A stretch of DNA of 64,000 nucleotides from Physcomitrium patens (taxonomy: Eukaryota > Streptophyta > Bryopsida > Funariales > Funariaceae). Under the pieces are notes generated by a model, which worked only from the letters and a program-made list of their open reading frames with translations, made no database searches and was not told where the DNA came from. A program made the position numbers and the translations under genes. Every line of letters starts with the position of its first letter. The stretch's first letter is position 1. The stretch lies in the NCBI RefSeq assembly GCF_000002425.4, contig NC_037254.1, positions 4,156,538-4,220,537 of the forward strand, read 5' to 3'. Below are positions 1 through 10,816 of the stretch, one piece after another.

Positions 1-815
1 ATAAAACTAAAGTCCTTACAAAATTTAATATCTATGATTATTAACTTGTTTCAATCCTTTATGAAGATAGATCAGAACTAACTAAAGACATGAATCTAAT
101 TGATTCTAAGGATATAGAAACAATAAAGAATGTTTAATATTTGATTGATGTAGGATGTTTAATACATGCCATGATTCATACTAGGCTTGATATTATTTTT
201 GTTGCTGGTCAAGTTGCCATATTTACAACCAATCTAAGTCATACATATTAATCCTTAATAAAACATATTATATAATACCTTAAGGGCACATTAAATTTTA
301 AAATTATTTATCAAAGTAATTTTTTTTATTAAATATCAATATAAAATTTAAAGCTTGTGTGATAGTGATTGGACAAGTGATGACAACTCTAAAAAAAAAC
401 TACTTTAGATTATGTATTTACATTAGCCTTTAGATTTATTTTTTGGCAAAGTTGAAAACAACCTATAAGAACATTGTCTTGTATTGAAAAAAACTATAAA
501 GCTAATACTTCACATGAAAAAAAGAAGCCATTTAAATAAACAATTAAAAAAATAATATAGGCTATCACTAATTTTAAGCCTTGCTTTAATCAATCTATAA
601 TTTTTTTAACTAAATATCTATACTATCATAATCAATCATATTATATATTAGTATAAAATATCATCATATTAGAAAATATTAAATATAGAGATATTTATAT
701 TTTATAGTATTAAACTAAATATATAATAGATGATGCTTTTACAAGACATTTATCAAAATCCAAATATTTAAAATATTTAGTATTAATAGGGATTAAGATA
801 AAAATTAGAAGATAA
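1..815 (+). mobile_element. Ty1/copia retrotransposon remnant (end of RT and RNase H)
   Basis: This is a heavily decayed 3' part of a Ty1/copia pol gene. Around 140-300 the frame reads VGCLIHAMIHTRLDI, then QVAIFTTNLSH and QYLKGTLN, which matches the copia RNase H entry motif (VGSLMYA, TRPDI, then RYLKGT). Around 735-790 FTRHLSKSKYLKYL corresponds to the LTKPLSKSKF-type end of copia pol. Many stops and indels make it a pseudogene. It continues off the left edge; no LTR could be recognised after about 815. It is unrelated to the gypsy elements that fill the rest of the window. Confidence 0.75.
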
Positions 816-1139
816 TATAAATATAATTAAAAAAGATGATTAATAAGTAATTATTATATTTAAAAATATATAATTATATTATAATATAATTTCTCTTTAT
901 ATCTAAAATTGATTATCTATTTTTAAATTAATTGTTTAATTTTCTAACATTGATTTTTTCTTTAAAAAACATAGATTATCCTTCTTTGTGGAAATTTTTA
1001 TTTGACATTAAAAGTTGCACATTACCTTTCTCTAATTTAATTTGTGGATTTTTCAAGTTGTTTGAAATGAAAGAAAAAATTATTGATACTATACTTTAAA
1101 AAAATAAATATATATTTGTAATTATTACAAATCTTCACA
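816..1139. other. AT-rich junction and leader remnant of element Z
   Basis: No gene is visible. From about 980 the text resembles the untranslated leader of the gypsy elements (the GGATTACCC...CTCTAA pattern seen at 8995-9055), so this is probably the leader of element Z. Its 5' LTR and primer site are missing or unrecognisable. Confidence 0.4.
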
Positions 1140-2165
1140 AACTTGTTAATACTCTTAAGATGAAAATTTCATGCATCACTAATACCAACCAAGGAAAAAT
1201 TAATCCTATGCTTATAAAAGAAGTTTAAAATTTGCATCTAGAAGTTGTGCAATTGAAAGAAGCAAGTAGATCCACCTTACAATCAAATCTAAAATTTTTT
1301 TCTTCTACAAGTACAACAAGGACAAGGATTAATATGCCCAAGAAGTTTGATGGAATAAGATCAAAATTTCAAGGATTTTTGCAATAATTCAAGCCCTATT
1401 TAAAATTCCATTTCTTTCAATGTCATGAAGGATTTATTCAAGTTGAGTTCATAAATATGCTTCTATTTAAAAGTATTATCTCTTTATTTGTATCTTTGAT
1501 GAAAAATGATTCACAACTCTTTTATGATTTGAATTCATTCTTATAAGTATTTATAGCCACATTCAGAGAAAGTGGTCAAGAAAAAATAGAAGACACTAAG
1601 TTCTTATCTTTATGACAAGGAACAAAGTTAGCTATCATATATGTGGCTGAATTCCATTACCTCGCTTGTAATATGGATTAGAATGACAAAGCTCTTATCA
1701 ATCAATTTCAATATGGATTTAAGAACAATGTCAAAGATTTATTATTAACAATGCTAAAAGCAAAATCTTTAGAATAATATATTGCTTAAGCCATTGCATG
1801 TCACAATTGATTTTTTAAAAGACATCAAAAATAATGATTTGATTGGAGAGGAATAAGTCAAGTAAAAACAACAGCTTGTAAGTTTTTAGAAACTTATTCA
1901 TTCAGGCCAAAATCAATTTAAATTAGTATAATACGTTTTAAACCACTTACTTAGCAAAAAAAGACTTCTCATCATTAAGAAGGTTTGTGCCTATATTATA
2001 GAGAATCTAAACACAATACTAAATATTATCCAGAGGAACAATACAATCACAAAATAAAGAGCATGGTTGCAAAAGAAGACAATTTGTCAAAAAACAAGTC
2101 TTTTTAGCTACAATAAAGATCATATGGTTAGAATCTAATGCAACTCCTACTAAAGATCAGATTCC
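1140..2165 (+). pseudogene. Gag remnant of element Z
   Basis: Broken gag (capsid/nucleocapsid) gene. At 1333-1375 the frame reads MPKKFDGIRSKFQGF, the counterpart of the PEKFDGTRSKFRGF box in elements B and D. A decayed zinc knuckle lies near 1985-2040 (VCLYYRESKHNTKYYP, with two cysteines lost). The candidate frameshift heptamer A AAA AAC is still present at 2089-2095. Element A interrupts the gene at 2166. Confidence 0.7.
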
Positions 2166-2723
2166 TGTCACGGATATACTCATATAAGCTAGTAATTACA
2201 TATACAAATAGGTGGAAGTAAGTAAAAGTAGGTAAAAACAAGTCAATTCTATAGTATTTAATATGGAAGCTTCTTAGAAGCTTCATAGATGCTACTTTGA
2301 CTTCATAGGTGTCTTCAATTGACTTTTTGGATTAGAAACGTGGTCAACAAGTTGGCCATGTGCCACACATGTTGTTAGCTTGAAGATCAAACTAACTATG
2401 TTACTTACACATAGAAAAACTTGCCTTGTAAGTCAAGGCATATGTCCTACAAGGTCAACACATATTGGAGGTTCTATAGAACGTCACCACGTAGTCCCTA
2501 GTTAGATAGTATATATAGAGACAAGAGTGAAGCCCTCTTCATTCTTGTCAACTCCTTTCTTACTTCTAGTCTAGTTTCAAGGGTCTCTAGTTTTCTTGTC
2601 TTTTGGCAATAGCCATTCCAGTTTCTTTCTTAATATACATATCAAGTTATTTCTGTTTTGTCATCTTTGTATGAGAGAAGTCTTACTTGTTTATTTGTCT
2701 TTATCATATTCTTGTCTTTGACA
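2166..2723 (+). repeat. 5' LTR of element A
   Basis: 558-bp LTR. A TATA box (TATATATA) lies at 2510-2517, followed by the inverted repeat ACAAGAGTGAAG/CTTCATTCTTGT at about 2521-2549. CATTCTTGTCAA (2540-2551) starts 30 nt after the TATA box and is mostly complementary to TTCACAAGAGTA at 2726-2737 just beyond the LTR. Confidence 0.9.
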
Positions 2724-2746
2724 GATTCACAAGAGTACACCTACAA

Positions 2747-2755
2747 TATCAGAGC
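2747..2755 (+). promoter_or_regulatory. TATCAGAGC primer-binding-site-like motif of element A
   Basis: TATCAGAGC matches nine bases of the usual plant initiator-Met tRNA primer site, but the TGG that would pair with the tRNA CCA end is absent and the motif is 23 nt from the LTR end. Confidence 0.4.
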
Positions 2756-2935
2756 TTTGTCTAATTTTGATTAAGAGTGGATTACCTCTGTTTCTTGATA
2801 AGATATAAGCATATTAGAAATTACGGATTACCCTCTTCTAAATTGATATTGTCCTTAGTATTTTCTTTGTTCTCAAGTCCTCTTTTCTATTTGTCTTGAG
2901 CGATATTAGATATCTTCTCTTTTCTTAGTGTTATC

Positions 2936-3928
2936 ATGGAAGAACTTGTTGAAATAAAGAGTACAAAGGCACAAATGCAAGAGCAATTGAGGGAGTTAAT
3001 GCTTGCGATGCATCAACTCAATTTATCACCACAAGGAGCAACAAGATTGGCATGAAGTGAAGATATAGAAATGGTTGGAGCTGCTTCAACATCTGTACCA
3101 AACTATGTCCTTTCTCCTATGGTGGAACGCCCTTCCAATGTTAGAGAACCAACAATTGGCCTACCTAAGAAGTTTGATGGCACTAGATCCAAGTTTTGAG
3201 GATTTATCAATCAAATGTGACTTGTGATTGAACTTCAACCCCAAAGCTATCCAACTCCAAGATCATCAGTTAGATTCATTGGTACGCTTCTTTCAAGTTC
3301 AGCACTATTGTAGTTTTCATCTTTTCTTGAACAACAAGATCCAATATTGGATAATCTAGAGGCTTTTTGGCAGAGTTTTGATCCATGTATGGGAAACATG
3401 ATGCAATTCGTGTTGCAACCAATAAGATCCATATTTTACGACAAGATAATCGATCAATAATGTTGTACGCTTCACAATTTCGACAACTTGCAACTGATAT
3501 CAAGTGGGATGATGTTGCACTTATTAGCCAATTTCTCTACGGATTACAATATGAGGTAAAAAAATTACCTAATCTTCAAACATTGAGTCAAGCAATTGAC
3601 TTTGCTATGAGGTGTGACAATCGCCTTTTTGAATTCCGATCTGAGAACCGTACAAGTGGACCTCAACGTTACTATAATTCAATGGCAACACCAATATCTT
3701 TTCAACACATACATTTGGAAGTAGAGGATATGCAAATTGATTGTACGTTTCAAACCTCTTACTGAGTAAGAAAAGACTCGTCGTCATCAAGAAGGATTAT
3801 GTTTATATTGTGGAGAATCAAAGCACACTGCTCAACATTATCCAAAGAAATGAAGCAATCACAAAATGAGAAGTATGGCTGTAAAAGAAGATAATATGTC
3901 AAAAAACGAGTTTGTTCAGCTATAATAG
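2936..3928 (+). pseudogene. Gag of element A, broken
   Basis: Capsid/nucleocapsid gene starting ATG at 2936 (MEELVEIKS) and ending TAG at 3926-3928. In-frame stops occur near 3053 and 3196, with further damage near 3310. The stretch at 3385-3660 is open and matches the capsid C-terminal part of B and D. The knuckle region is near 3797-3850. The heptamer A AAA AAC is at 3901-3907, 18 nt before TAG. Family role: virus-like-particle structural protein. Confidence 0.8.
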
Positions 3929-6900
3929 GGACCGTGCGGCTGGAACCTTGCACAACATTTAGTAAAGGTCCTATTCTCTCCTCAGAGCCCTCTCCTTGTT
4001 TTATATTAAATGTTATTTTAGGACCTAAATATTACAAAGCCTTTGTCTTGTTAGATTTAGGAGCCTCAGCGTGTTTCTTAGATGAAGAATTTATTAAAAG
4101 ACATAACATATCTTTAGTAAAGAAAACTAAACTTGTTCTTGTAGAAGTCATTGATGGTCGTCCGTTGTCTTCTGGAGATATCACTCACGAAATCCTTCCT
4201 ATAGAAGTAATAATCAATGGTCATAATAGCTTTGTAGTATTTAATATCATTAGATCTCCCTCTAATCCAGTCATTTTAGGTTTATCGTGGGTAGAAAAAT
4301 ACAACCTTCAAATAGATTGGATTTCCCAAATTCTTACTTTCTCTAAGAGTATAACTAATAGTGTACTTAATCAAGTAGAAAGTCATAAGTTCAGTTTAAT
4401 TAAATCCGTATTTATAGGTGCAAAATCTTTCTTGCATGCTGCTATGAAAGAATCACCATATATTATTTATGCCACACCCGTTTCTACTGGTGAAAAGACT
4501 TGAAGTGGCATTCCAAGCCAATATCAAGAATTTCAAGATGTATTCGAAGAAAGAATGCAAATACACTCCCGGAACATCGTCCCTATGATTGCTCAATTGA
4601 TCTTCTAGAAGGAGCACAACCGCCATTCAGAGCAATCTACAGTTTATCACAAAATGAGTTTAGTGAACTCAAGGAGTATATTGAAGAAAATCTAGCCAAG
4701 AATTTCATACGCCATTCTAAATCTCCGGACGGAGCTCCAATTCTATTTGTGAAGAAAAAAGATGGAACATTACAGATGTGTGTTGATTATTGATGACTCA
4801 ACAAGATTACCATCAAGAACGGGTATCCACTATCTTTAATATCTGGACTTCTTCATCAACTGAATCAAGCTAAGATCTATACAAAAATAGATCTTCGGGG
4901 AGCATACAATCTAGTATGCATCAAAGAAGGAGATGAAGGAAAGACTGCGTTTCAAACTAGGTATGGACATTTTGAATACAAATTCATGCCTTTTGGGCTT
5001 ACAAATGCACCAACAGCTTTTCAACATCTAATAAATGATATTTTTTGAGATTTTTTGGACGAATTTGTAGTCTGTTATCTAAACGACATCTTGATCTATT
5101 CTAAGAATCCAAAAAAACATGAACTTCATATTCGTCGTGTGTTACAAAAATTAAGAGATACAAGGTTCTATCCCGAGATAAAAAAGTATGTATTCTACAT
5201 TACTCAAGTCAATTTCTTAGGTTACATCATTTCAAATGATGGACTTATGATGGATCCTAAGAAAGTTCAAACTATTATAGATTGGAAGATCCCAAAAATG
5301 GTAAGAGATGTTCAATGCTTTTTGAGATTTGCCAACTACTATTGGATCTTCATTAAGGACTTCTCTCGAGTTGCAGGTCCACTTACACGTTTGACTTATA
5401 AAGACAAACTCCAATGGAATCAAGAAGCAGAAGTTGCTTTTAAATCTTTGAAGACAACTTTTGTTTCTCCACCAATCTTGTATCGTGTAAATTTTTCCAA
5501 AGCATCCTTTATGGAAACAGATGCATCAGACTTTGCTCAGGGTGTGATTTTATCACAAATGCGAACAGATGACAAACTTCATCTAGTAGCCTTTCATTCA
5601 AGAAAATTCTCAAAAGGAGAAATCAATTATGAGATCCATGACAAAAAACTTCTTGTAATTGTGGATTCTTTTCAAGAATGGCATCATTATCTAAAAGGCG
5701 CTTTCAATCCAGTCACCGTGTATACGGATCACAAGAACCTCGGCTATTTTATGTCAACTTGCATATTAAATCATCATCAAGCTCGATGAAGCATGTCTTT
5801 ATCAAGATTCGAGTTCATCATCACTTATCGGCCAACAAAACAACAAGGTTTGTTCGATGCCTTGTCTAGACATTCTTATCTTGCTCCAAAAGAAGGAGAT
5901 CCAACTTTTGAGCAATAAAGAATGGTTTTCTTGAAGTTGGAGTAATTTTATCTTCGAGCAATATAATCAACATTGACTGTTGATTTAACTTTTTTTAAGC
6001 AAGTCCAGTTAAGTATGTCTTCAGACCCTCTTGTTCATAATATCAAGAATAATTCTTCTAAATCTCATGACCCCTCTAAATTTGAATTCAAGAACAACCT
6101 ACTCTATTTCGAAGGACGCTTATATTTTCCAGAAGGAGAGGCACATTTACATATTCTTCAAGCTCGTCACGACTTTCCAGCAGCATGACATTTTAGATAT
6201 AATAAGACTTTAGAGCTGATATCTAGGGATTTTTGGTGGCCTCAAATGTGGAAGGCAGTCAAAGATTTTGTACAATCATGTAATGTTTGCTCAAGATCAA
6301 AAATTCCTCATCCTCGACCTTTTGGACTTTTTCAGCTATTACCCATTTCAGAACCACCATGGTCTTCTGTTTCTATGGACTTCATCATAGATCTTCCAAT
6401 CTCAGGTTCTTATGACTCTATATTCATGATAGTAGATCATTTTACCAATATGGTACATTTTATACCATGTACAAAATCTATCACAGGTGAAGAAACAGCT
6501 AAGCTCTTTCTTGACAATATCTATCGCTATCATGGATTACACAAGGATATTATATCAGATAGGAAAATTCAATTTATATCAAGTTTTTGGCGGACTCTTT
6601 TCAAGATTCTAAAAGTGGATATAAAACTATCTTCGGCATTCCATACTCAAACTGATTGGCAAACGAATCGTGTTAATCAAGTTTTGGAGCAATATTTAAG
6701 ATGCACCATTAACTACTAACAAGATGATTGGACAACTCTTTTGCCATTGGCAGAGTTTGCTTACAATAACATGGTACATTCTTCTACAAAACAAACACTT
6801 TTCTTTGCTAATTATGGTTATCATCTACGACTTGATACTTTTGACTTTTCAAAAGTTGATAATCCTGCTGTGAAAGATTTGGCAATTTATTTATCAGAGC

Positions 6901-7421
6901 TACATGCAACGAAGATGGCGCAGTTAAATGAGGCTCAAGAACAATAAAAGGTCAATGCGGATGTCTATCGAAAGGAACAATTACCATTCCTCTTAGGTGA
7001 TAAGGTATGATTACTTTGTCGCAATATCAAGACCACTTATCCTTATGACAAGTTGGACTATCGAAGGCTGGGACCATTTTCTATTTCTACACAAATCAAT
7101 CCAGTTGCATATCGTTTACATCTACTGGAGTCAATGAAAATCCATCCAATATTCCACGTGTCTCTTCTTGAACCATACAAGATAGTGGACATACCAAGAA
7201 GACGACAAGCTCTACCTCCTCCTATAGAAGTGAACAATAATGAAGTGTTTGAAATAGAAGAAGTCTTAGATTCAAGGCGGTGCCGAAATAAATTAGAATA
7301 TCTTGTCCATTGGCACGGATATGATAATAGTGAACGCACATGGGAGCCAATAAAGAATTTTGCAAATGCAGCAAAGGCGGTGGAGGCTTTTCATCGATGA
7401 CATCCATCAAAATCAAGATGA
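3929..7421 (+). pseudogene. Pol of element A (PR-RT-RH-IN-chromodomain), broken
   Basis: Order of domains: protease near 4045-4090 ([15 protein letters not shown], where the catalytic DSG reads DLG); RT with the YxDD box changed to YLNDILIYS (near 5085); RNase H (METDASDF near 5510); integrase with HHCC region near 6170-6300 and a core including SMDFIIDLP near 6380; chromodomain near 7240-7390 (EVFEIEEVLDSRR, then LEYLVHWHGY and TWEP). Many stops and frameshifts occur, for example TGA at 4793 and 5047. The altered protease and RT catalytic residues mean that it is inactive. Confidence 0.85.
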
Positions 7422-7515
7422 AAATCTTCTTTATAAAAGAAACAACATCTAAGCAAGATAACATTCTACTTTCAATCCTTGTTCATAGCTTCTTTGTAGT
7501 TGTGATGCTTAGGTG

Positions 7516-7938
7516 ATGGAGAATCAACAACCAGTGGATTCGACTCAAGAGCCTTTATTTGCTGTTCTGTCAGACGAGACATTACGATTGTCACAATCTT
7601 CAAGACGACACAATCGAGATGTAGATCTTCAAGAATGACATGTTCTTCCTTGAATAGATGGCGAAATACAAAGTGTTTGGTTTCACGATTTGGGAAGGGA
7701 CTCCCGATGTTTGGTGATTGTGCTAGAGGTAGGAACGACTCCTGATGGTGTTCCAAATATTCTATTCGAAGAAAGTTACAAAGGCCTCAAGAATGATCAA
7801 ATAACTGGGTGGTCTTCCCGCCCTAGTATGGGACACTACCAATAGTTGAGAGGCCCTATCAATCATCTTCGAAGAGAACAAAGATCAGAATATGTGGCGA
7901 ATACAATTCGTCGCATCATAAATTTTCTCAACATATGA
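7516..7938 (+). pseudogene. ORF3 of element A, broken
   Basis: It has the same position and length (423 nt) as the intact ORF3 of element D. It starts ATGGAGAATCAACAACC and is stopped by TGA near 7638. The conserved C-terminal block (GHYQ, then RGPINHLRREQRSEY) is still readable at about 7825-7890. Function unknown. Confidence 0.7.
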
Positions 7939-7979
7939 TGACCGCTCCTCGTGGAACTCGTTCTTAGAAGGGGGGGTAA

Positions 7980-8396
7980 TGTCATAGACATACTCATATA
8001 AGCTGGTAATTACATATACAAATAGGTGGAAGTAAGTAAAAGTAAGTATTAATAAGTCAATTCTATAGTATTTAATATGAAAGCTTCCTAGAAGCTTCAT
8101 AGATGCTACTTTGACTTCATAGGTGTCTTTTATTGACTTTTTGGATTAGAAACGTAGTCAACAAGTTGGCCATGTGCCCCACATGTTGTTAGCTTGAAGA
8201 TCATACGTAGAAAAGCTTGCGTTGTAAGTTAGGCATGTATCCTACAAAGTCAACACATATTGGAGGTCCTATAGAATGTCGCCACATAGCCCCTAGTTAG
8301 ATAGTATATATATATCAAGTTATTTCTATTTTGTCATCTTTTTTTGAGAGAAGTCTTACTTGTTTATTTGTCATTATCATATTTTTGTCCTTGATA
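7980..8396 (+). repeat. 3' LTR of element A, internally deleted
   Basis: 417 bp, preceded by the polypurine tract AGAAGGGGGGG. It is about 141 bp shorter than its partner: the TATA/hairpin/R region between ATATATA and TATCAAGTTATTTC is missing, consistent with deletion between short AT repeats. Confidence 0.85.
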
Positions 8397-8448
8397 ATTC
8401 GCTCTTCAAATTTTTTACCTTATTTTACAATAGAAGTTTTTTTAGAAC
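8397..8448 (+). pseudogene. 52-bp protease-start piece of element Z
   Basis: This short piece, beginning ATTCGCTCTTC, aligns with the same site in element B (45595-45640). It is the bridge of Z sequence left between insertions A and C. Confidence 0.7.
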
Positions 8449-8583
8449 TGTTAGGGACATAGTCCTTAGAATCTTCTAGAGACAAGTTTTTAGAACCTTC
8501 TAGAGACAAGTTTTTAGAACCTTCTAGAGACAAGTTTTTAGAACCTTCTAGAGACAAGTTTCTAGAACCTTTTAGAGACAAGC

Positions 8584-8731
8584 TTCTAGAACCTTCTAGA
8601 AGCAAGTCTCTGGAACCTTCTAGAAGCTTCTTAGTTGGTAGAAGATGTTAGGGACATAGTCCTTAGAACCTTCTAGAGATAAGTTTCTAGAACCTTCTAG
8701 AAGCAAGTCTCTGGAACCTTCTAGAAGCTTC
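8584..8731 (+). promoter_or_regulatory. Heat-shock-element array in the LTR of element C
   Basis: Perfect alternating nGAAn/nTTCn units with the canonical 5-bp phase: TTCTAGAACCTTCTAGAA at 8584-8601 and 8685-8702, and GAACCTTCTAGAAGCTTC at 8613-8630 and 8714-8731. Each has four contiguous units, and consensus heat-shock-factor sites need three. The upstream 24-bp repeats (8466-8580) contain GAAccTTCtaGAg near-matches. The array lies directly upstream of the TATA box. Binding is inferred. Confidence 0.65.
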
Positions 8732-8772
8732 CTAGTTGGTAGAAGTTGCTTGAAGAGCTTCGTAAATAGGAG

Positions 8773-8816
8773 TATATATTGGAATCGAGGTTGAAGAGTT
8801 CTTCAGTCTCGACAAC
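8773..8816 (+). promoter_or_regulatory. TATA box and 5'-end hairpin of element C
   Basis: TATATAT at 8773-8779 is followed by an interrupted hairpin at 8785-8812 (arms TCGAG...TGAAGA and TCTTCA...CTCGA, 2-nt loop). AGTCTCGACAA at 8805-8815 begins 32 nt after the TATA box, where transcription would be expected to start. It is complementary at 10 of 11 positions to the sequence right after the LTR. Confidence 0.6.
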
Positions 8817-8935
8817 ACATCTCTTGGAGCTCTAGCTCACCTCTCTGGTGTTGTTCTCATCTGATTAATCTAGTTCTTGTCAGTTCTTCTTGAACTTCTT
8901 ATTAGACTCGAGTCTGTATTTCTGTGTCCGTGACA

Positions 8936-8971
8936 GTTTGTGGAGACTACACTCACCTCAGATATCAGAGC
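8936..8971 (+). promoter_or_regulatory. Candidate primer region of element C
   Basis: GTTTGTGGAGACT (8936-8948) abuts the LTR and can pair with the predicted RNA 5' end at 8805-8815. TATCAGAGC at 8963-8971 resembles a tRNA-iMet primer site but is 27 nt from the LTR and lacks TGG. Confidence 0.5.
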
Positions 8972-9215
8972 TAATTTCTTCTTTGTTAGAGTGTGGATTA
9001 CCCCTCTGCTTGGAAGTGTATTAGCACTTTACAGGTTGCGGATTACCCTCCTCTAAACTGATACTTCTTTTGTTACAATATTGGAGTCTTATTCTTCTTA
9101 GAGAGAGTGGATTACCCCTTTTCTTGAAGCTCTTAAGGCATTTTAGAGGTTGCGGAGTACCCTCCTCTAAACCAATATTGTCTTCTTGTAGCGTCATTTC
9201 TGTCCTTCTCTTAGA

Positions 9216-10241
9216 ATGGTCGAGGGCAAAGACATTAGTATGACGGAAAGTTTAGAGTCCAAATTAGATGCTATCATGAATGCCCTCGCTACATTATCAC
9301 AAAGAACTGCAGAGATTGAAGGAGTCGTGGCAAGGCTTCATAATGATGGAGCATCTGGGATGGCACAATCTAGGTTGCACCAGCCTCAAACTTCTATACT
9401 TGGAGAAACAACTTTGCCTCAGGTTCGACAAGCACCGCTGGTTCTATAACATAAGAAACCTCGAGTTAGCCTTCCAGACAAGTTCGATAGTACACGTTCC
9501 AAGTTTCGAGGATTCGTTAACCAAATCAGATTGATAACAATTTTACAGCCCGAACACAATCCAACGGAGGAGTCACGTGTTGGACTTGTTGGAACCTTAC
9601 TTACAAGACAAGCTCTATCATGGTTTGCTCCTTTGTTTGAGAAACGATCGTCCATACTAAACAACTTTGAAACCTTTTAAAAGGCGTTTGCGGAAGTATT
9701 TGGTGAACACGACAAGGTTCGATGGGCTACAACAAAGATCCGATGACTACGACAAGGAATGCGTTCTACATCAGTCTATGCATCGGACTTCAGGCAATTA
9801 GCATGCGACATCAATTGGGACGAAGAAGCGTTGATGAGTCAAATCTATTGGGGTTTAAGGGACGATGTGGAGGATTTGCTGTTAACTCTTCCTAATCTGC
9901 AAACGCTCAACGAAGCTATTAGCCAAGCTGTGAAGTGCGATAACCGCCTATTCCAACGTCGCCAAGATCAACGTTCAAGACAACATACGGTTCGCCACAT
10001 CCCAACTATGTCGGCAAGCAGGGTGAATTGACATTCAGAGGTAGAAGACATGCAAATTGATGCAGTACGTGTCAAATCCCTTACTCTAGAAGAAAAAAAG
10101 CGGCGTATGGAGGAAGGTCTATGCTTGTATTACGGTGAAGAAGGCCACAAAGTTGGAAATTGTCCCAAGAAGCAAAATCGACGTATTACCAAGACTAAGG
10201 GTGTATTTATTCAGGAAAACGAGGATGCCGAGCCACAATAG
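9216..10241 (+). pseudogene. Gag of element C, broken
   Basis: ATG at 9216 (MVEGKDISMTESLESKLD). The N-terminal part is open to 9449, where TAA stops it; further breaks follow near 9680 and 9745. The capsid C-terminal part (9759-10031) and the nucleocapsid (10050-10241) are readable. The knuckle reads CLYYGEEGHKVGNCP, with the second Cys replaced by Tyr. The frame ends in TAG at 10239-10241. Confidence 0.85.
10214..10241 (+). other. Candidate -1 frameshift site, element C gag-pol
   Basis: G GAA AAC (10214-10220) lies 18 nt before the gag TAG. Pol continues in the -1 frame (gag frame 10050, pol frame 10247). A short hairpin AACCG/CGGTT follows at about 10243-10254. Confidence 0.5.
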
Positions 10242-10816
10242 GAACCGTGCGGTTGGACAGTGAAATATCGCAACAACAACCAGGTTCCTTTCTTTCCGCT
10301 CAACCTGCCCTTTGTTTTACAATCCCTTTGCTTATTGGCCCTCAGAAACTGAGAACCTTAGCATTTTTAGATTCAGAAGCATCTGCTTGTTTCTTAGACA
10401 AAGAATTTACAAAGCATCATAAGATCCCTTTAGTACAAAAATCCAAACTTGTTCACGTTGAGGTCATAGATGGACGACCTTTATTGTCTGATAGTGTCAC
10501 CCATGAATCAGAACCTAGAGAAGTGACGTTTAAGGACCATAGTAGTCATATTATTTTCAATATTATTAGAACCCCATCAAATCCTGTTATTCTTGGTCTT
10601 TCCTAGTTGGAAAAGCATAACCCATCCATAGATTGGAAGTTGCGGAAGATGACCTTTTCCACAAAACCACCCAAGAGCAAGCCTAGTAGAAAACCCCTAA
10701 TAGAGAAATCCTTATTTACTGGAGCAAGAGCGTTTATAAGATTGTCCAAGAGAGGCACACCGTTTGTCATTTATGCGACTCTAACTACCGGGGAGAAGAT
10801 CTCGACAACAAGTATA
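10242..10816 (+). pseudogene. Protease part of pol, element C
   Basis: The aspartic-protease motif is altered from DSGAS to DSEAS (FLDSEASACFLDKEF near 10365), which would abolish activity. TAG at about 10604 breaks the frame in the ILGLS|EKHNP region. The segment ends where element D is inserted, with GTATA (10812-10816) duplicated at 17189-17193. Confidence 0.85.

Larger units (their letters stand above)
2166..8396 (+). mobile_element. Element A: Ty3/gypsy chromovirus, inactivated
   Basis: A complete but broken LTR retrotransposon, 5' LTR 2166-2723 and 3' LTR 7980-8396, starting TGTCA and ending TTGACA/TTGATA. Flanking 5-mers ATTCC (2161-2165) and ATTCG (8397-8401) are a one-mismatch target duplication. 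Order: LTR, leader, gag, pol with chromodomain, ORF3, polypurine tract, LTR. It sits in the protease-start region of element Z; the Z sequence resumes immediately after it. Confidence 0.9.
8449..8935 (+). repeat. 5' LTR of element C with internal tandem repeats
   Basis: 487 bp against 439 bp in the 3' LTR. The 48-bp difference equals two units of a 24-bp repeat (CCTTCTAGAGACAAGTTTTT...). The LTR start itself is duplicated: TGTTAGGGACATAGTCC recurs at 8647, giving two potential U3 starts. The promoter features are listed separately. Confidence 0.9.
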
